A DNA stretch of 64,000 nt, taken from assembly GCA_023386955.1 (NCBI GenBank), contig JAEWIS010000031.1, positions 393,238 to 457,237 on the forward strand, given 5' to 3'. The notes below the pieces were generated by a model. It did not search any database. It was given only the letters and a program-made list of their open reading frames with translations, and was not told the origin of the DNA. The stretch comes from Bacillota bacterium (GTDB lineage Bacteria > Bacillota > Bacilli > Paenibacillales > NBRC-103111). Position 1 is the first letter of the stretch, and each line of letters begins with the position of its first letter. A program made the position numbers and the translations under genes. Below, in pieces: positions 27,790-39,117 of the stretch.

Positions 27790-30288
27790 TTAAGGAAGGG
27801 TTTCAGCGGCTGCAAACAGCCGTTCCCGGGATCTGTTCCCTGCTGCGTCTACAGCCTCCACTTCAAAGGTATAGTCTGTTCCCGGCAACAATCCGTCCGC
27901 CGCGGCAACGGTACCCTGCGAAACGGTTTCATAGAGGACACCGTTTACGTAAATGCGGTACGAAACCGCCGCTCCGGAAGTATCCGCAGCCTCCGGCCAG
28001 CTGAGCTGCGCTTCTGTGGACGTCACCGCCGTGACAGACAAGCCGCTGCTGCCTGCGGGATAATAGGGCGCTCTCACATCTGCGTATGCGCTGCCGGTTG
28101 TAACCGTGTTGTCCGAACCTGCGTCCGCTATCGGCGTTGCCACATTGTTGAAGCGGTTTCCGCTGAGCACCTGGCCGTATATGGCCTGTGTCAGGGAAAT
28201 GCCGGTTTTGAGCTCCTCCAGCTGGTTATTCTCGATTAACGTATTCCGGACCACCGGTACATCGAAGGTCGTACCCTTCACAGTCCGCAGGAACAGGCCG
28301 GAGGCGTCCGCATTCTGTTGGGCCACCACACGGTTGTTGCGGAATTCCCCGCCGTATGCCAGCACCGCATAACCCGTATTGTCCGCCTGCAGGCCCAAGC
28401 CGAATACTGCACCGGGCAAAGCGTCGATAATCGTATTGTTGTCAAACCGGACAAAGTAGGCATTGTTCAAGCGGGGCTGCTGCAGAGAATGGAAGCCGAA
28501 CATAACCGCTCCTCCCGTATGGGTCAGCATATTATTGGCCACAGCATTGTCGAAGGTATTGCCGTACATGGAGATGGGTCCTCCGCTGTCCAAGCCGGTA
28601 TTGCCGTAAACAGTCCCGTTATTGTTGGGAACAATGAGGGTGAAGCGGCTGGTGCGGTCCGGCGCGATATCCCACAGCGCCTTCACAGTGATGGTATTCC
28701 CGCTGACCTGCTCCACCTCGCGGAGCTGGCCGGTTCCCCGTCCTCCCACAATAACCACAGCCAGCCGGCCGTAGCGGAGAGGAAAGGAGTAAACGTGACC
28801 GGTTACTGTGGCTCCCGTGCTGAGAGGAGCCATTGCGGCCACCTTCAGCTCCTTGCCTGAAGCGCCCAGCACCTCCCCATAGTTAAAAACGCCGCTGGGC
28901 GATTCGTTCAATACCATTTCGCCGTCATTATTTGCGTGGTCCAGGGTGCCGATGCCCTGAAACACATTGTTGGCCACATAATAATTGGATTTCACATTAA
29001 TCCCGTGTATGACCAAATTTTGCTCCGGATGCCCGGTGAACCGGTTCTGCTCGACAATCGCGTAACGCGCCAGCATATTGGTGGCACCGCTGGAATATTC
29101 GATGGTGTTGTGAAGCACCTGGCTGTATTCATTGATATAACCGGTGGCAATGGTTGCGGCTTGGCCCTTGAAGGAATTGCGGATCAACAGCGTACGTTCC
29201 TTGGCAATAAACCCAACCCCATTCCCTCTGCCCGTCAGCCCCCCCAAGGGGGTATCAATGGCAACCTCAGCCACAAACAGCTCACTTGCCGTACGAAGTG
29301 TTTGGTCTGCAACCGCTGGCCCCCACGGATGACCCAGCCAGATGAAAAAATCGGGATATGCCGACGGATCGGCCACATCCAGCTTCATCCGCGCCACCCC
29401 CGCCTGTCCTACGGTTTGACCGTCCCCGGACGAAACGATCAGTGTGCCGCTGGCCGTCCCGGAATAAGCAAGCACTGTGTGCTCCCGGCTCTCCCCCAAC
29501 AGCACAACGCCCGCCGGCAATAAAATCGTCGAAACCCGGTAGGTGCCATCCGGAAACCACACCACCCCGCCGCCATCGTGATGTGCCTGATCCACAGCAT
29601 GTTGCACAGAAGCGGTATCGTCTGTCAGACCGTCGGCAGCGGCTCCGTAGTCTCCCACATCATATACCCGGCTCCAGCTGAAGTGCTTCGCCCAGGCTAC
29701 GCCTAAACCCAGCGGATCGTCTCCCGCCTCTGTCACGGTTAGCTGCTGGCCATTGTCCAACCGTACCCAATTGCCCCCTGCATGGTTGCGCACCTCCACC
29801 CAGTAGGTTTGCGGCGGAGCCTGGTCCAGACTAAAGGCAACTGCGAAGGGATTTAGCTCGACAATGGGCATTTCGTACACATTTCCATCCGCACTCTTCA
29901 GCCTTACCGCGGTGTCCTGTGCCTCGGCTCCGAATTCCCGCAGGTCAAAATTGCGGCCGACCAGCTTGATCTGCTGCCCCGGAAAAGCCTCCCGCTCCGA
30001 AATAAACTGCGGACGCGGCTCATTAAGCGGCGCTGCCGCACTCCAGCCATATTCGTTGCGGACCCATACCGCATACGCTCCCGGCGGGACATCCTGGGGA
30101 AGACGGGCCACAGCAAAGCCCCCCTGGTCATCCGTTTGTACAAGCTCAAGCAGACGTGCACCGGCAGACGGTGTACCGGCGCCAAGCTGTGCGTAATCGT
30201 CAAGCGCGATTTGGACAGCGGAGGAGGTCATCCCGTAGCCGGTGGCTGTGAACAGTCCGCCGGGAGCCACGCCGTCGGTAACCGAAGC
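27790..30288 (-). CDS. Pectate lyase superfamily beta-helix protein, C-terminal part of a frameshifted gene
   Basis: The downstream reading frame of a split gene. It begins in an Ig/TIG-like module, then has the Pectate_lyase_3 signature (VYDVGDYGAAADGLTDDTAS, then GGGVVWFPDGTYRV), many N/G-rich right-handed beta-helix turns (about 225-740), and a final Fn3 module with SYRIYVNGVLYET. It has no signal peptide, and the first in-frame initiator (GTG 30270) has no ribosome site. The frame joins that of the preceding 32657 gene near 30284-30292 if one base is restored. It was probably secreted to cut pectin backbones. Confidence 0.8.
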   Translation of the reverse strand, partial: ASVTDGVAPGGLFTATGYGMTSSAVQIALDDYAQLGAGTPSAGARLLELVQTDDQGGFAVARLPQDVPPGAYAVWVRNEYGWSAAAPLNEPRPQFISEREAFPGQQIKLVGRNFDLREFGAEAQDTAVRLKSADGNVYEMPIVELNPFAVAFSLDQAPPQTYWVEVRNHAGGNWVRLDNGQQLTVTEAGDDPLGLGVAWAKHFSWSRVYDVGDYGAAADGLTDDTASVQHAVDQAHHDGGGVVWFPDGTYRVSTILLPAGVVLLGESREHTVLAYSGTASGTLIVSSGDGQTVGQAGVARMKLDVADPSAYPDFFIWLGHPWGPAVADQTLRTASELFVAEVAIDTPLGGLTGRGNGVGFIAKERTLLIRNSFKGQAATIATGYINEYSQVLHNTIEYSSGATNMLARYAIVEQNRFTGHPEQNLVIHGINVKSNYYVANNVFQGIGTLDHANNDGEMVLNESPSGVFNYGEVLGASGKELKVAAMAPLSTGATVTGHVYSFPLRYGRLAVVIVGGRGTGQLREVEQVSGNTITVKALWDIAPDRTSRFTLIVPNNNGTVYGNTGLDSGGPISMYGNTFDNAVANNMLTHTGGAVMFGFHSLQQPRLNNAYFVRFDNNTIIDALPGAVFGLGLQADNTGYAVLAYGGEFRNNRVVAQQNADASGLFLRTVKGTTFDVPVVRNTLIENNQLEELKTGISLTQAIYGQVLSGNRFNNVATPIADAGSDNTVTTGSAYADVRAPYYPAGSSGLSVTAVTSTEAQLSWPEAADTSGAAVSYRIYVNGVLYETVSQGTVAAADGLLPGTDYTFEVEAVDAAGNRSRERLFAAAETLP

Positions 30289-32657
30289 ACAACAGGAGGC
30301 TGCTCCCAGGCCTCGGCCTTTACCAAAAGCGGAACAGCGGCAGTGCTGCCGTTCAACAACAGGGCATCGTTCACGGCAAACACCGCCTTCACCGTATACG
30401 AGCCTGCATATAAGGGTGTATAGTCTACAGCAGCCACCCCCTCCCCGTCCGTCACAGCGGAGCCAGCGCTGCTGCTGATATGGGTGCCGACATAATCGCC
30501 TTCCAGCTCAAACACTACCATCTGTCCGGCCAGAGGGGCCCCTCCGCTATCCTTCAGCACCGCACGGAGCTGCACCGGTTCGTTGGGGCGGTCAAGCATT
30601 AACGCTCCGCCCCCGAAGGTCAGGCTTGTGGACGGGTATGCGGGTATCGCAACCGCTGCCCGGGACGCGATGTCCGAATAGCGGTAGTGGCGGACATTGC
30701 GGATGGCATACAGGTAGACGGCTCCCGGCTCCAGACCGGAATCGGTGTAGGCGTTATCCCCTGCGCCTGCTTCAGCGACTGTGGCAAAGTCCGCCTCCCC
30801 CTGCTTTTTGCGGAGAATAACCACTGGATCGCTGCCGGCATTGCTCCAGGTTAAGGATACCTGACGGGTGCCGGCCGGAACAGCCTGCAGCCCCGATACG
30901 CCCGGCGTCAGCGGGGCATCGAAGAAAATCCCCTCTACAAAGGCCTGCGTACCTTCAAGCTTGGTAAACCGCAGCTTGAAGCTGCCCCTCACCACATAGG
31001 ACACATATTTCCCGCCGTTGATGGTATCCACCACACGCGCATCCAGTACACGGCCGCTGCCGTCCAGCAGTTCAAACTGCTGGACATTCAACTCCCGGGC
31101 CCCAAAGTCAGTGGTGTAGAAGCTGATCTGATGGGGGTTGTTATCCGTCAACGTAAAGGAATGGGTCAGCGTTCCGTAGGTATACGCCGTCAGCTTCTTG
31201 CGGATGCCGCCGTCCGGCATACGGAGGGCGCGAACATCGGTGGATGGGTTCTGCAGGATGTTATACCCGCTGCCTCCCAGTGAATAAGTGCTCACATATG
31301 AGGGCAGGCTGGCCACGTGAGCCGGTGTTGTCTCATCCTTGCCGGAGGCAGACCCTGCCGCAAAGAACGGCAGAATATAACCGTCGCTGCCATAAACGCC
31401 GATCCAGTCTCCTTTGGTTGCCGTGTCCTGGCCCAAATAGGTGGTGGGAGCCGGGGCGGTAGCCACAGTGACGGAGGGTCCCGTCCCGCTCCAGTTGCCG
31501 GCGGCATCCCCTGCCAACACGCGGAAGGTATACTCTGTTTCCGGGGCAAGCCCCATGGCCCCATAGGTATAGACGCTGCCCCCCACCGTGGCCAACGGTG
31601 CCCCGTCCCGGTAAATGCGGTATTGGGTGACAGCCGTGTTGTCGGCAGCCGCGTCCCAATCCAGCCGCAGCCCCTCCGGCGTCACCTGGGAGGGGGTCAG
31701 TGCACTCCCGGACGGCCAAACCGGAGCCTCCGTATCCGCTTCTGCCGTTGTGGTCAAGGGTACCGTCAACCTTCGGCCCCAATGGCCGCTGCCATTGCCC
31801 GGCTCAACAGCGAGGGTGTAGGCTGCGCCCGGAGACAAGCCGGTCACCTGATAGGCATAAACCGATCCGCTGACGGTATCCAGCAGGAGATTGTCCTTGT
31901 AGATGCGGTAAGCAGCCACACCTTCGTTGTCCATCGCCGCAGGCCAGCTAAGTTCCCCTCCGGCGGTGCTTATATTGGCGACTGCAGCTACGCCTCCTTC
32001 AGGCCATACGGGTCCAGGCGCATCGAAGAAAAACCCTTGGGCAAACGCCTGCTGGCCTGTTAACAGGGTAACGTTCAGCTTGAAGCTGCCCTGTACCCGG
32101 TAGGTCACATATTTGCCTCCGTTAATGCCTGCAACTGTCCGGGAATCCAGCAGTGCCCCGGAGGAATCGCGGATTTCGAATCCCATGCTGACAGTCTCCG
32201 CCGAGCCGAAATCGGTGCTGTAAACGGAGAATTGATGGCTCTTTTGATCGGAGAGGGTAAAGGAAAAGGACATGGTGCTGTACGTATACACGGTAAACCG
32301 TTTGCGGACACTGCCGTCGGGAGACTGCAGCCCCCGGGGATCCGACTGATTGCCGGACACCCAATAATTGGACCCGGTTTTATTGTAAGCGCTAACATAA
32401 GAAGGCAGCTGAACCAGATCCGCAGCAGGCGGCGTTTCCCTGTTGTTCGTGGCGGTTGTGGTGTAATAGGGCAGCACATACCCTTCCTTGCCATACGCGC
32501 CCACCCAACTGCCCTGTGTGGAGGTGTCCGTTCCCGCAAACCATGCGGCAGATGCCCGGACGGCCTGCGGCCCCAGGCTCACCCCCCCGAACATAAGGGA
32601 AACAACCAATCCATAAACCAACCAGCTCCATTTCTTTGTTCTTCGGATCCATCCCAT
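30228..32657 (-). CDS. Secreted multidomain protein, N-terminal part of the frameshifted lyase gene
   Basis: Signal peptide (about 1-36, ending VRASA) after AAGGAGG. Then a ~165-residue domain (about 40-215), two Fn3 modules (about 217-395), a second copy of the first domain (about 410-580), another Fn3-like module, and an Ig-like Big-1 type module. The repeated domain has the pattern GSWVGAYGKEGYVLP ... LPSYVS ... TVAGINGGKYVTYRVQGS and recurs in many bacterial secreted proteins without a named function. The frame ends at 30228 shortly after EQPPVV, while the adjoining frame continues into the lyase. The intact protein would be about 1630 residues. Confidence 0.8.
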   Translation of the reverse strand: MGWIRRTKKWSWLVYGLVVSLMFGGVSLGPQAVRASAAWFAGTDTSTQGSWVGAYGKEGYVLPYYTTTATNNRETPPAADLVQLPSYVSAYNKTGSNYWVSGNQSDPRGLQSPDGSVRKRFTVYTYSTMSFSFTLSDQKSHQFSVYSTDFGSAETVSMGFEIRDSSGALLDSRTVAGINGGKYVTYRVQGSFKLNVTLLTGQQAFAQGFFFDAPGPVWPEGGVAAVANISTAGGELSWPAAMDNEGVAAYRIYKDNLLLDTVSGSVYAYQVTGLSPGAAYTLAVEPGNGSGHWGRRLTVPLTTTAEADTEAPVWPSGSALTPSQVTPEGLRLDWDAAADNTAVTQYRIYRDGAPLATVGGSVYTYGAMGLAPETEYTFRVLAGDAAGNWSGTGPSVTVATAPAPTTYLGQDTATKGDWIGVYGSDGYILPFFAAGSASGKDETTPAHVASLPSYVSTYSLGGSGYNILQNPSTDVRALRMPDGGIRKKLTAYTYGTLTHSFTLTDNNPHQISFYTTDFGARELNVQQFELLDGSGRVLDARVVDTINGGKYVSYVVRGSFKLRFTKLEGTQAFVEGIFFDAPLTPGVSGLQAVPAGTRQVSLTWSNAGSDPVVILRKKQGEADFATVAEAGAGDNAYTDSGLEPGAVYLYAIRNVRHYRYSDIASRAAVAIPAYPSTSLTFGGGALMLDRPNEPVQLRAVLKDSGGAPLAGQMVVFELEGDYVGTHISSSAGSAVTDGEGVAAVDYTPLYAGSYTVKAVFAVNDALLLNGSTAAVPLLVKAEAWEQPPVVLRLPTAWLPADCSQPPATG

Positions 32658-32793
32658 GACTTTTACTCTCCTCCTTTTTGGTCCACCCTCAAGCAGCCCT
32701 ATTCTACAGCGGACCCCATCGCAAAGATATCATCAATAATTCGGCTTCAGCGAGAGGCTTTTGATGTTATCCGGCTGCTGCTTACCGCATGCC

Positions 32794-32819
32794 AAAAAAC
32801 CGCCCTCAGGCGGTTTTTT
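32794..32819 (-). terminator. Terminator after the RnfD-like gene
   Basis: AAAAAACCGCC-ctca-GGCGGTTTTTT, symmetrical and able to work on both strands; it closes the operon ending at 32859. Confidence 0.85.
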
Positions 32820-32858
32820 GACGAGGTTTCCTTGGTGTTTCTCCCTGCACTCCTTCGA

Positions 32859-33659
32859 TTAGGCCGAGGGACGGCCTGCCCGGGCCGCAGGAGCATGGGG
32901 GACGCGGGCTTTCAGAAGCATCACTGCATTGGCGGCAAACAGTCCGATAAACAGATATAAGAGTCCGCCCGCAGTTCCATAAACCGCGGTGCCCACTGCG
33001 GCGGCCACAATGCCGAACACGATCTGTTCCCCCGGTTTGGCGGGAGATGTAGGTGGGTCCGTCAGCATAAAAAAGCCAAAAAACAGCAGAGCATTAATAA
33101 ACGGGGGACGGTATGCATCATATGCCACTGCCGGATCGAACCAGGCCACTATGGGCAGCAGCAGCAAAAAGGTTCCCAGATATGCGAAGACCAGCGGAAG
33201 CTTGTTTACTCTGCCGGCTACGGCAAAACCGCCTATAAGCAGCAGCCCAATGGTCCAGGGGGGCAAGTCGCTGAAGGCGCCCCACCAGCTTTCCCCTGCG
33301 TGGAACAGAAGCACGGATAACAGCAGTCCCATGGCCGCCGGATTAAATATCGGCTTTTTGCGCAGGCTGAGCACATATTTGAAGAGAATGGACAGCACCG
33401 CTGTAACCTCCGTTATCCAAAACGCGGTAGAGGTGCCCAGTATCAATGCCAAAAGCAAACCTGTGATTACCGCGCCGTCAGGCACATTCCGTTTTTTGCC
33501 GGAGGCCGCACCCATTAACACATCCAATACCGAACAAACGGCAACGGCTATTGCTGCATTCTGTATCCCATTCCAGGTATGCGCTCCGGCAGAGGCAATA
33601 GCCAGCAATACCAAGAGCGTGACGGTGATGTATCCTTTAGGAGTTTTTACCCATTTCAT
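32859..33659 (-). CDS. RnfD/NqrB-like membrane electron-transfer subunit
   Basis: A 266-residue integral membrane protein with about nine helices. The block FFGFFMLTDPPTSP is the conserved region of NqrB/RnfD subunits of sodium- or proton-translocating NADH/ferredoxin oxidoreductases. I see no obvious covalent-flavin SGAT motif in it. The ATG at 33659 follows AGGAGG and overlaps the end of apbE by 23 bases. No other Rnf or Nqr subunits are present, so with ApbE and the FMN-binding protein it probably forms a small stand-alone flavin electron-transfer route across the membrane. Confidence 0.8.
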   Translation of the reverse strand: MKWVKTPKGYITVTLLVLLAIASAGAHTWNGIQNAAIAVAVCSVLDVLMGAASGKKRNVPDGAVITGLLLALILGTSTAFWITEVTAVLSILFKYVLSLRKKPIFNPAAMGLLLSVLLFHAGESWWGAFSDLPPWTIGLLLIGGFAVAGRVNKLPLVFAYLGTFLLLLPIVAWFDPAVAYDAYRPPFINALLFFGFFMLTDPPTSPAKPGEQIVFGIVAAAVGTAVYGTAGGLLYLFIGLFAANAVMLLKARVPHAPAARAGRPSA

Positions 33660-34557
33660 CTTCCATTCCTCCTGTCCGTACCACATTCAACTCCGGGCTA
33701 ATCCAGATTCCGGCCAGCCCCTCCTGCTTCACAAGCTCCAGGCTTTCCTGTTTATCCAGCAGGAGAGCCGCTGTGGCAAAAACATCCGCCAGCATGGCAT
33801 AAGGAGCCACAATGCTGGAGCTCAGCCAATGCCCGGGGGATTTTCCGATCCGGGCATTCAAGATATGATGATTGCCCTGAGAGGCGTTATGGGGCCGCTC
33901 ATAGCCCCCTGAGGTGCAAACAGCCGCATCAGTGATCCGGAGACTGGTGATGATATCCGCCTTATCCAGCGGGTGCCGAATCCCAATTTCCCAAGGCTCC
34001 CCGTCCGGACCGGTGCCTCCTGCGTACAGATCTCCGCCCGCATTTACCAGGCAGCCGGAAAATCCCTTTAGCCGCTCGACCGCCAGATCAACGGCAAATC
34101 CCTTCGCCACGGCGCCCAGGTCGATGACCATGGGCTTAAGCAGCTCCAAAGTGCCCTGCTCCGCATCGAAGCGGATATCCCGGTAGGTGGCTCCTTCGCC
34201 GCAGCCGCTGTCCATTTCCGCTCCTGTCAAATAATACTTGTTGAAGCCCTGCAGTTCCATGCAGCCGCCTATAGCGGGATCGAAGACACCGTGGGTGCGT
34301 TCCGCCATCATCAATGCCAAGCCCAGAGGCGCCTGGATCAGGGGGCTCACCGGCACCGGAGCGCCAACCGCTGCCCGGCAGGCTTGCAGCAGTTCACTGC
34401 CGGGGGTAAACCGGCTTACGGCATCCTCCACCAGTCGGAAAGCATGGAAGGCCTCCTCTATGGCCGCCACCGCTTCCTTGTTCGCCCCCCGGCCCTGTCC
34501 GGGCATAACCTGAATGTCCACCACCGTGTCCATATAAAAGCGGGTTTTTCTAAGCAT
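33637..34557 (-). CDS. apbE: FAD:protein FMN transferase (ApbE family)
   Basis: A 306-residue enzyme that splits FAD and attaches FMN through a phosphoester bond to Ser/Thr of target flavoproteins. Family motifs include DTVVDIQV near residue 10, DLGAVAKGFAVD, NAGGDLYAGG and YAMLADVFATAALL. No signal peptide or lipobox is visible, so it may act inside. It follows the FMN-binding gene by nine bases with a weak ribosome site and overlaps the RnfD-like gene, so the three are one operon. Its likely substrate is the SGATYS site of the 34567 protein. Confidence 0.92.
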   Translation of the reverse strand: MLRKTRFYMDTVVDIQVMPGQGRGANKEAVAAIEEAFHAFRLVEDAVSRFTPGSELLQACRAAVGAPVPVSPLIQAPLGLALMMAERTHGVFDPAIGGCMELQGFNKYYLTGAEMDSGCGEGATYRDIRFDAEQGTLELLKPMVIDLGAVAKGFAVDLAVERLKGFSGCLVNAGGDLYAGGTGPDGEPWEIGIRHPLDKADIITSLRITDAAVCTSGGYERPHNASQGNHHILNARIGKSPGHWLSSSIVAPYAMLADVFATAALLLDKQESLELVKQEGLAGIWISPELNVVRTGGMEDEMGKNS

Positions 34558-34566
34558 GGCCGCGGC

Positions 34567-35193
34567 TTACCCGTTCTGCGCCCGGCTTAGCGCATTTTGG
34601 ACGGCATCCGTAAAGGCCTGGACGCTGTAGGTGGCGCCACTGACATTTTTGACCTTGGCGCTCTGGTTGGCGATGACCTCTTGGGGCAGATTCACAATAT
34701 CGTTTTGCGAATAGTGCATGGCATAACGGCTGACCTCCACCGCATTAATCTGGCCTCCTTTAATGGTCACATCCACCTGGATCGAGCCGCGGCGGTTGCT
34801 GCCGGTTCCAGTGTAGGTCCCGTCCTTATAGGCAGCGGCCGTTTGGTTTGCGGAGCTGACGCTATTGGGCGATGCCGCCGGGTTTAGGGCTGACCCGCTT
34901 TGGGCACCCGCGGTTGGGGCTACCGGTACAGCCTTCTGCTCCCCGCTGGCCCCAGCCGTTGCCTGCGGTGACGGCGATGCCGCAGAAGGCGCAGTCTGCT
35001 TGGCCGCGGATTGAGCTGGCGAAGGGGAGGGCTGCGGGTTTGCAGGTGGGACGGCCGGGCTGTTGGCTGCATACGGGGCTGGAGCTGTCTCCTGCGGACT
35101 GGCCTGTCCGGGAATGGACATATATCCGGCGGTATAAACCGCGGCAATCGCAGCCGAACAAAGCACAGCCCACTTTTTATCCATTTTTGCCAT
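34567..35193 (-). CDS. FMN-binding domain protein with N-terminal membrane anchor
   Basis: 208 residues. A hydrophobic segment near 9-24 anchors it. A long Pro/Ala/Ser-rich linker (about 31-118) extends it into the wall. The C-terminal FMN-binding domain contains YKDGTYTGTG and the flavinylation motif SGATYS (185-190), where Thr or Ser should carry FMN. The start follows GGAG. It is first in the operon with apbE and the RnfD-like gene and probably relays electrons outside the membrane. The partner acceptor is unknown. Confidence 0.85.
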   Translation of the reverse strand: MAKMDKKWAVLCSAAIAAVYTAGYMSIPGQASPQETAPAPYAANSPAVPPANPQPSPSPAQSAAKQTAPSAASPSPQATAGASGEQKAVPVAPTAGAQSGSALNPAASPNSVSSANQTAAAYKDGTYTGTGSNRRGSIQVDVTIKGGQINAVEVSRYAMHYSQNDIVNLPQEVIANQSAKVKNVSGATYSVQAFTDAVQNALSRAQNG

Positions 35194-35288
35194 ATCGGTT
35201 CACTCCATTTCTGCTTGGATAGTACTTGCGGTAACTGTACTATAACGGGTGAAGCTTTAAGATTTCTTAAATGCGGGTTTGGGCAGGC

Positions 35289-35472
35289 TAACGGAACTCA
35301 ACGACACTTACAAGCCAGATTTCGAAGCATCATGGAATCTTACGGAACTGAGCGACCGTTAAAGCCCTCTTTTCCGATTAATCGGCTCTCCGCCGCCTTC
35401 TAAGGGTTCGATAGTTCCGTTAAAACTCCGGCAGCTGGTTTTTCGGCGTTTAAGAGTCGCTGAGTTCCGTTA
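35289..35472. repeat. Symmetric four-unit repeat array A2
   Basis: Units at 35289-35310, 35340-35361 (direct: TAACGGAACT... and TTACGGAACT...CCGTTA) and 35401-35422, 35451-35472 (inverted: ...AGTTCCGTTA). Gaps are 29, 39 and 28 bp, matching array A1 almost exactly, while the gap sequences differ. It fills the space between the FMN-binding gene and the nitrogenase-like locus. The rest of 35194-35568 contains no gene. Confidence 0.8.
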
Positions 35473-35930
35473 GCGCCCCAACCTCCACCCACTACCCACG
35501 CCAAAAAAGACAGCCCCGCCAACGCGGCAGCTGTCCCCTTCCCTAACTCCTCCTGACCGTCTCGCTCGTCACATAAAATCATTCAGCACCACCGAATAGA
35601 TATCCTCGGTGAGATGCAGCGCCCCGTCATATCCCACATAGGATTTGCTCATAACCAGATGGTTGCCCACCGGTGCAGCGATGGACAGCTGGTACGCCTT
35701 CAGGTCCCGGGCCACTACCCGCTCCCAGGAGCTGCCCAGAATCAGCGGCCGGCTCCTGATCTTGATTTTGCGCAGCTCCTCCTCCACAAAACCTCCATCG
35801 TTGGAGAAAACCGTTTCCGCTGTAATGCCGTTGTTGAACCTGGCAAACTCCGCCGCCACTCCCGCCTGATGCCGCTGTGGGGTGTCCTCGGTAATAAACT
35901 GCTTCTCCGGGATCAGCCCCAGATCATTGG

Positions 35931-37909
<1,979 letters not shown>

Positions 37910-37921
37910 TTAGCTGTATGG

Positions 37922-39022
37922 TTAGTCCGCCTTATCAAAATCAGTGACAATCAGATCAGCTACCTTCAACTGATCCTTCTTCAATGCTCCCGACACCACC
38001 AGATCGTCGATCCACGGCTGGATCAGCTTATCCGCAAATCTCTTGCCGGTATAATAATAGTGAACGGCATTGACGGGCTGGCCAATATAATCGGCTGTGA
38101 GTTGGATCGCTTCCTCTTCATGCTTCGTATCGACAATCCAGGATTGGGCTTTTTTCACGGCTCTTACGAAGCCTTGCACGGCCTCCGGGTTTTCCTTAAT
38201 GAATTTTTCGGTGAAATAATAGAAGGTTGTTCCCGCTGCTTCTCCCAGACCCGTATCCGCCGTATCGAAGATTTCAATCAGGCCGGAATCCTTGGCCAGC
38301 TTGTAGAACGGGGGATGTACCCCCACAATGTCGATATTGCCCTGCTGATTGGCCTGCAAAGCGGCAGTATCACTGTCGAAGGCAACGAACTTGATTTGAT
38401 TCCGGTTAAAGCCCAGATGGTCAAACGCACGGGTGGCGATGAAGGTGGTGCAGCTGGGAACGGTGCCGTTGATGGTGATTTTCTCCCCCTTTTTCTTCTG
38501 TACCAGCTCCTCCAGGGACTTTACCCCCAGCTTGGGGCTGACATAATACTTCATATGGTGGTACTTGTCATCCACGCCCTCCACAGGCTCCGATCCGCCG
38601 ATGGTGACCCCCTTGATCTTCGCCCCGCCTGCAATGAAGGTGGCAATCTGATTGACATGCGCTGTGGATACGTTATTGGTGCCGTTCAGGATGGAGGGCA
38701 GCACCTGAGCGGTGGTCAGCTCTCCCGTATACTCCACATTGATTCCTTCCTCGGCAAAAAAGCCTTTTTTCTCGGCAATTACCCATAGGGTGGAGGAGCA
38801 GTTTTTCTTGGTATCCGTTTTGATGGTATACACCGGCTTGCCGGATTTGGCCGGGTCGAAGCTGGCATTCTTCAGCTCCTTAAAGCCGGCAGCCCCCTCA
38901 ATATCGATTCCTTTTTTGGTCTTGCCAAAATAACTCCCCGCCCCGATGCCGACACCAATTAACGCCACCACTGAAAGAATCACCGCTTGTTTTTTTACTG
39001 AATCTCGCCATCTCCACTTCAC
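37922..39022 (-). CDS. NitT/TauT (SsuA/NMT1-like) ABC substrate-binding protein
   Basis: A 366-residue binding protein with an N-terminal hydrophobic helix (about 12-31) without a lipobox. The motif TLWVIAEKKGFFAEEGINVEY and the later GVHPPFYKLAKDSG are typical of nitrate, sulfonate, taurine or thiamine-precursor binding proteins. No permease or ATPase lies nearby. It leads the NifH/NifD-like operon, so it may bind the substrate of the nitrogenase-like enzyme, for example a small sulfur or nitrogen compound; this is inference. The start is a GTG with a poor ribosome site and is the least certain boundary here. Confidence 0.8.
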   Translation of the reverse strand: MKWRWRDSVKKQAVILSVVALIGVGIGAGSYFGKTKKGIDIEGAAGFKELKNASFDPAKSGKPVYTIKTDTKKNCSSTLWVIAEKKGFFAEEGINVEYTGELTTAQVLPSILNGTNNVSTAHVNQIATFIAGGAKIKGVTIGGSEPVEGVDDKYHHMKYYVSPKLGVKSLEELVQKKKGEKITINGTVPSCTTFIATRAFDHLGFNRNQIKFVAFDSDTAALQANQQGNIDIVGVHPPFYKLAKDSGLIEIFDTADTGLGEAAGTTFYYFTEKFIKENPEAVQGFVRAVKKAQSWIVDTKHEEEAIQLTADYIGQPVNAVHYYYTGKRFADKLIQPWIDDLVVSGALKKDQLKVADLIVTDFDKAD

Positions 39023-39117
39023 CTATCATTTAATTCTTTTTAAGTTAAAATATTACATAATTATGCGCATGAATTCCCCTCCGCTGCCCTCCTCTCCGGC
39101 GGTTCTCTATTTATGTA

